From: CAZQKW01 sp964594075
Lineage (GTDB): Bacteria; Desulfobacterota; WTBG01; CAIYCZ01
DNA length: 64,000 nt
Direction of reading: 5' to 3'
Assembly (NCBI GenBank): GCA_964594075.1
Contig: CAZQKW010000003.1
Coordinates: 65,629-129,628 of the forward strand
Position 1 is the stretch's first letter; each line of letters starts with the position of its first letter. Of this stretch, positions 62,755 through 64,000 are shown piece by piece. A model generated the notes under the pieces. It was not told where the DNA came from, did no database searches, and saw only the letters and a list, made by a program, of their open reading frames with translations. A program made the position numbers and the translations under genes.

Positions 62755-63675
62755 ATGAGTCGAACAAAAAAAATAATAATAGGCGTTGTAATAAGCATAG
62801 CTGTTCTTTATCTTATTCTTATTGTCATTGCATACCTTCCCCACGAAACGATCCCTGTCCGCAACCTGGCGAAAGAACAAGATCAATTTATAACCGTCAA
62901 CAATCATGCAATTCATTACACCAAACAAGGCAGCGGCACACCGATCATTTTGGTGCATGGCTTTGCCGGCTCAACATACACCTGGCGAAAGCTGATACCG
63001 CTTCTTTCTTCAGATTTCACTGTCTATGCAGTGGACTTATTGGGTTTTGGATTAAGCGACAAACCTGCAAACGGCAATTATAACCTCACGGCACAAGGCG
63101 AACTGCTGCTCAACTTTATGGATGCACTGCGCATCCCGTCCGCAACGCTTGTTGGCCACTCAATGGGCGGAGTGGTTGTGGCATACGCTGCACAAAAGCA
63201 ACCGTCGCGGGTGGATGCTCTTATTCTCATCAGCCCCGGGTTTTATGGAAAGGGGGCTCCGGCATTTCTTAGATATCTTTTTTTCCCTTTGAATAGAATA
63301 ATGGCAAGGCAATTTTATACCAAGAGCGTCCGGGCACGGAGCCTTACCAGATATTTTTATAATAAATCATTGTTGAACGACGACATCATCAATGACTATC
63401 TTCTGCCGGCACAAACACCCGGCGCAATAGAGGCGCTTGAACATATGATGGCCACCGTTACCACACAAACATATGAAGAATTCACAAAGCACATTAATCA
63501 GCAAACACTTATTATCTGGGGAGAAAAAGACCAGGCAAATCTGCCATCAGATGGCGAACGATTGAAGCGGGACATTAAAAATTCATCGCTGGTTTATATA
63601 CCAGAATGTGGTCATTATGTTCAGGAAGAAAAACCTGAAGAACTGGCTCAGGTGATAAAAAAGTTCCTTATGTAA
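62755..63675 (+). CDS. Alpha/beta hydrolase with N-terminal membrane anchor
   Basis: 306 residues. An N-terminal helix (IIIGVVISIAVLYLILIVIA) is followed by a typical alpha/beta hydrolase: PIILVHGFAGSTYTWRKLIP, VYAVDLLGFGLSDKP, the nucleophile elbow VGHSMGGVVVAYAA with Ser about 131, the Asp region LIIWGEKDQANLPSD, and the His in YIPECGHYVQEEKPEELA. The family includes esterases, lipases and haloalkane dehalogenases. The substrate is unknown. GGGGAAG precedes the ATG. It is cotranscribed with the CPBP-like gene. Confidence 0.87.
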   Translation: MSRTKKIIIGVVISIAVLYLILIVIAYLPHETIPVRNLAKEQDQFITVNNHAIHYTKQGSGTPIILVHGFAGSTYTWRKLIPLLSSDFTVYAVDLLGFGLSDKPANGNYNLTAQGELLLNFMDALRIPSATLVGHSMGGVVVAYAAQKQPSRVDALILISPGFYGKGAPAFLRYLFFPLNRIMARQFYTKSVRARSLTRYFYNKSLLNDDIINDYLLPAQTPGAIEALEHMMATVTTQTYEEFTKHINQQTLIIWGEKDQANLPSDGERLKRDIKNSSLVYIPECGHYVQEEKPEELAQVIKKFLM

Positions 63676-63730
63676 CACGAGCGCCCTGATCACAGTAGAT
63701 GAGGTAATCCCTTCGTGTTACTACCTTTTT

Positions 63731-63829
63731 TTCAGGACGTTCCACAAAATATTTCTTGATGGGGATGAAGAAACGCCGGGGCTTTTTCTCTGCCGCAACA
63801 CGGTGCTCATCCGCGGACATCACGACTCC
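63731..63829 (-). repeat. Dispersed 99-bp repeat, copy B
   Basis: About 82% identical by eye to 20248-20346. It lies within a minus-strand ORF (63668-63910) with internal ATG codons. The product includes VVMSADEHRVAAEKKPRRFF. The ORF has no visible ribosome binding site and its 3' end overlaps the end of the hydrolase gene. Confidence 0.6.
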
Positions 63830-64000
63830 GTCACCAAGCGTATCCTGCCGTGCGCGGTCAGCACCTGGGGTCTTCGCCATTGGCAATGCACAGGGGGCTG
63901 GAGATAGCAAAATATAGCTGCACCTATCGTGCTTCCGGCACGGACAGTTATTAATCGTCTCAAAATAGAATTAACATCACGCTGCATATTTAGTGGTTGC

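Overview
The window is a piece of a Gram-negative bacterial chromosome, probably from a metagenome assembly because a run of N interrupts one gene. The lineage cannot be fixed from sequence alone. A pentaheme c-type cytochrome, surface proteins with Thr-rich linkers and DUF4215-like Cys modules, a CFI-box-like C-terminus and a CRP/HcpR-like palindrome all suggest a deltaproteobacterium-like organism or a related candidate phylum (inference).

Most of the window is a large locus for surface polysaccharide (O-antigen, capsule or exopolysaccharide). From 1 to 2750, on the minus strand, lies a four-gene cassette: phosphoglycosyl transferase, ATP-grasp enzyme, HAD phosphatase and a truncated aminotransferase. 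Then come murB, a carbamoyltransferase/SxtJ/DUF5989 trio, a UDP-glucuronate 4-epimerase, a secreted putative glycosidase and a dead IS3-type element (to 11.4 kb). From 11.5 to 18.6 kb are genes for a 2,3-diacetamido uronic acid of the UDP-ManNAc3NAcA type: a WbpI-like epimerase, a WbpB-WbpD fusion and a WbpE-like aminotransferase. A WecB-like epimerase and a glycosyltransferase broken by the assembly gap follow.

From about 18.7 to 30.6 kb the sequence is visibly richer in G+C and the genes are mostly metabolic. They are a nitroreductase, a membrane-anchored protein with nine decapeptide repeats, a CBS-ACT protein, queF, a DUF169-PCP_red fusion, a geranylgeranyl-reductase-like flavoprotein, two VAO/PCMH-type flavoproteins in tandem, a CFI-box remnant and a pentaheme cytochrome. 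A second phosphoglycosyl transferase closes this segment.

From 30.6 to 53.7 kb the polysaccharide locus resumes, AT-rich. It holds a nucleotidyltransferase, a Wzy-like polymerase/ligase, glycosyltransferases, a complete fnlABC set for UDP-L-FucNAc with a WbuB-like transferase, a VanZ-LamG protein, a FemAB-like acyltransferase, a polysaccharide deacetylase, a methyltransferase, a Wzx flippase, a second sugar-modifying pair (SDR plus aminotransferase), a GT8-like transferase and a secreted heparinase-like lyase. The logic is a Wzx/Wzy pathway: the PGTs load the first sugar on undecaprenyl phosphate, GTs extend it, Wzx flips it, Wzy polymerises it, and carbamoyl, acetyl or amino groups decorate it. 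No Wza/Wzb/Wzc export genes lie in the window.

From 54 kb on are a D-aminoacylase, a lipoprotein N-acetylmuramoyl-L-alanine amidase, a 1317-residue secreted FG-GAP protein, a CPBP-type membrane protease and an alpha/beta hydrolase. Three non-coding repeats stand out: a 182-bp MITE-like element (48.7 kb), a 381-bp element with ISL3-like ends (16.1-16.5 kb), and a roughly 99-bp repeat present at 20.2 kb and 63.7 kb. I saw no tRNA, rRNA or CRISPR.
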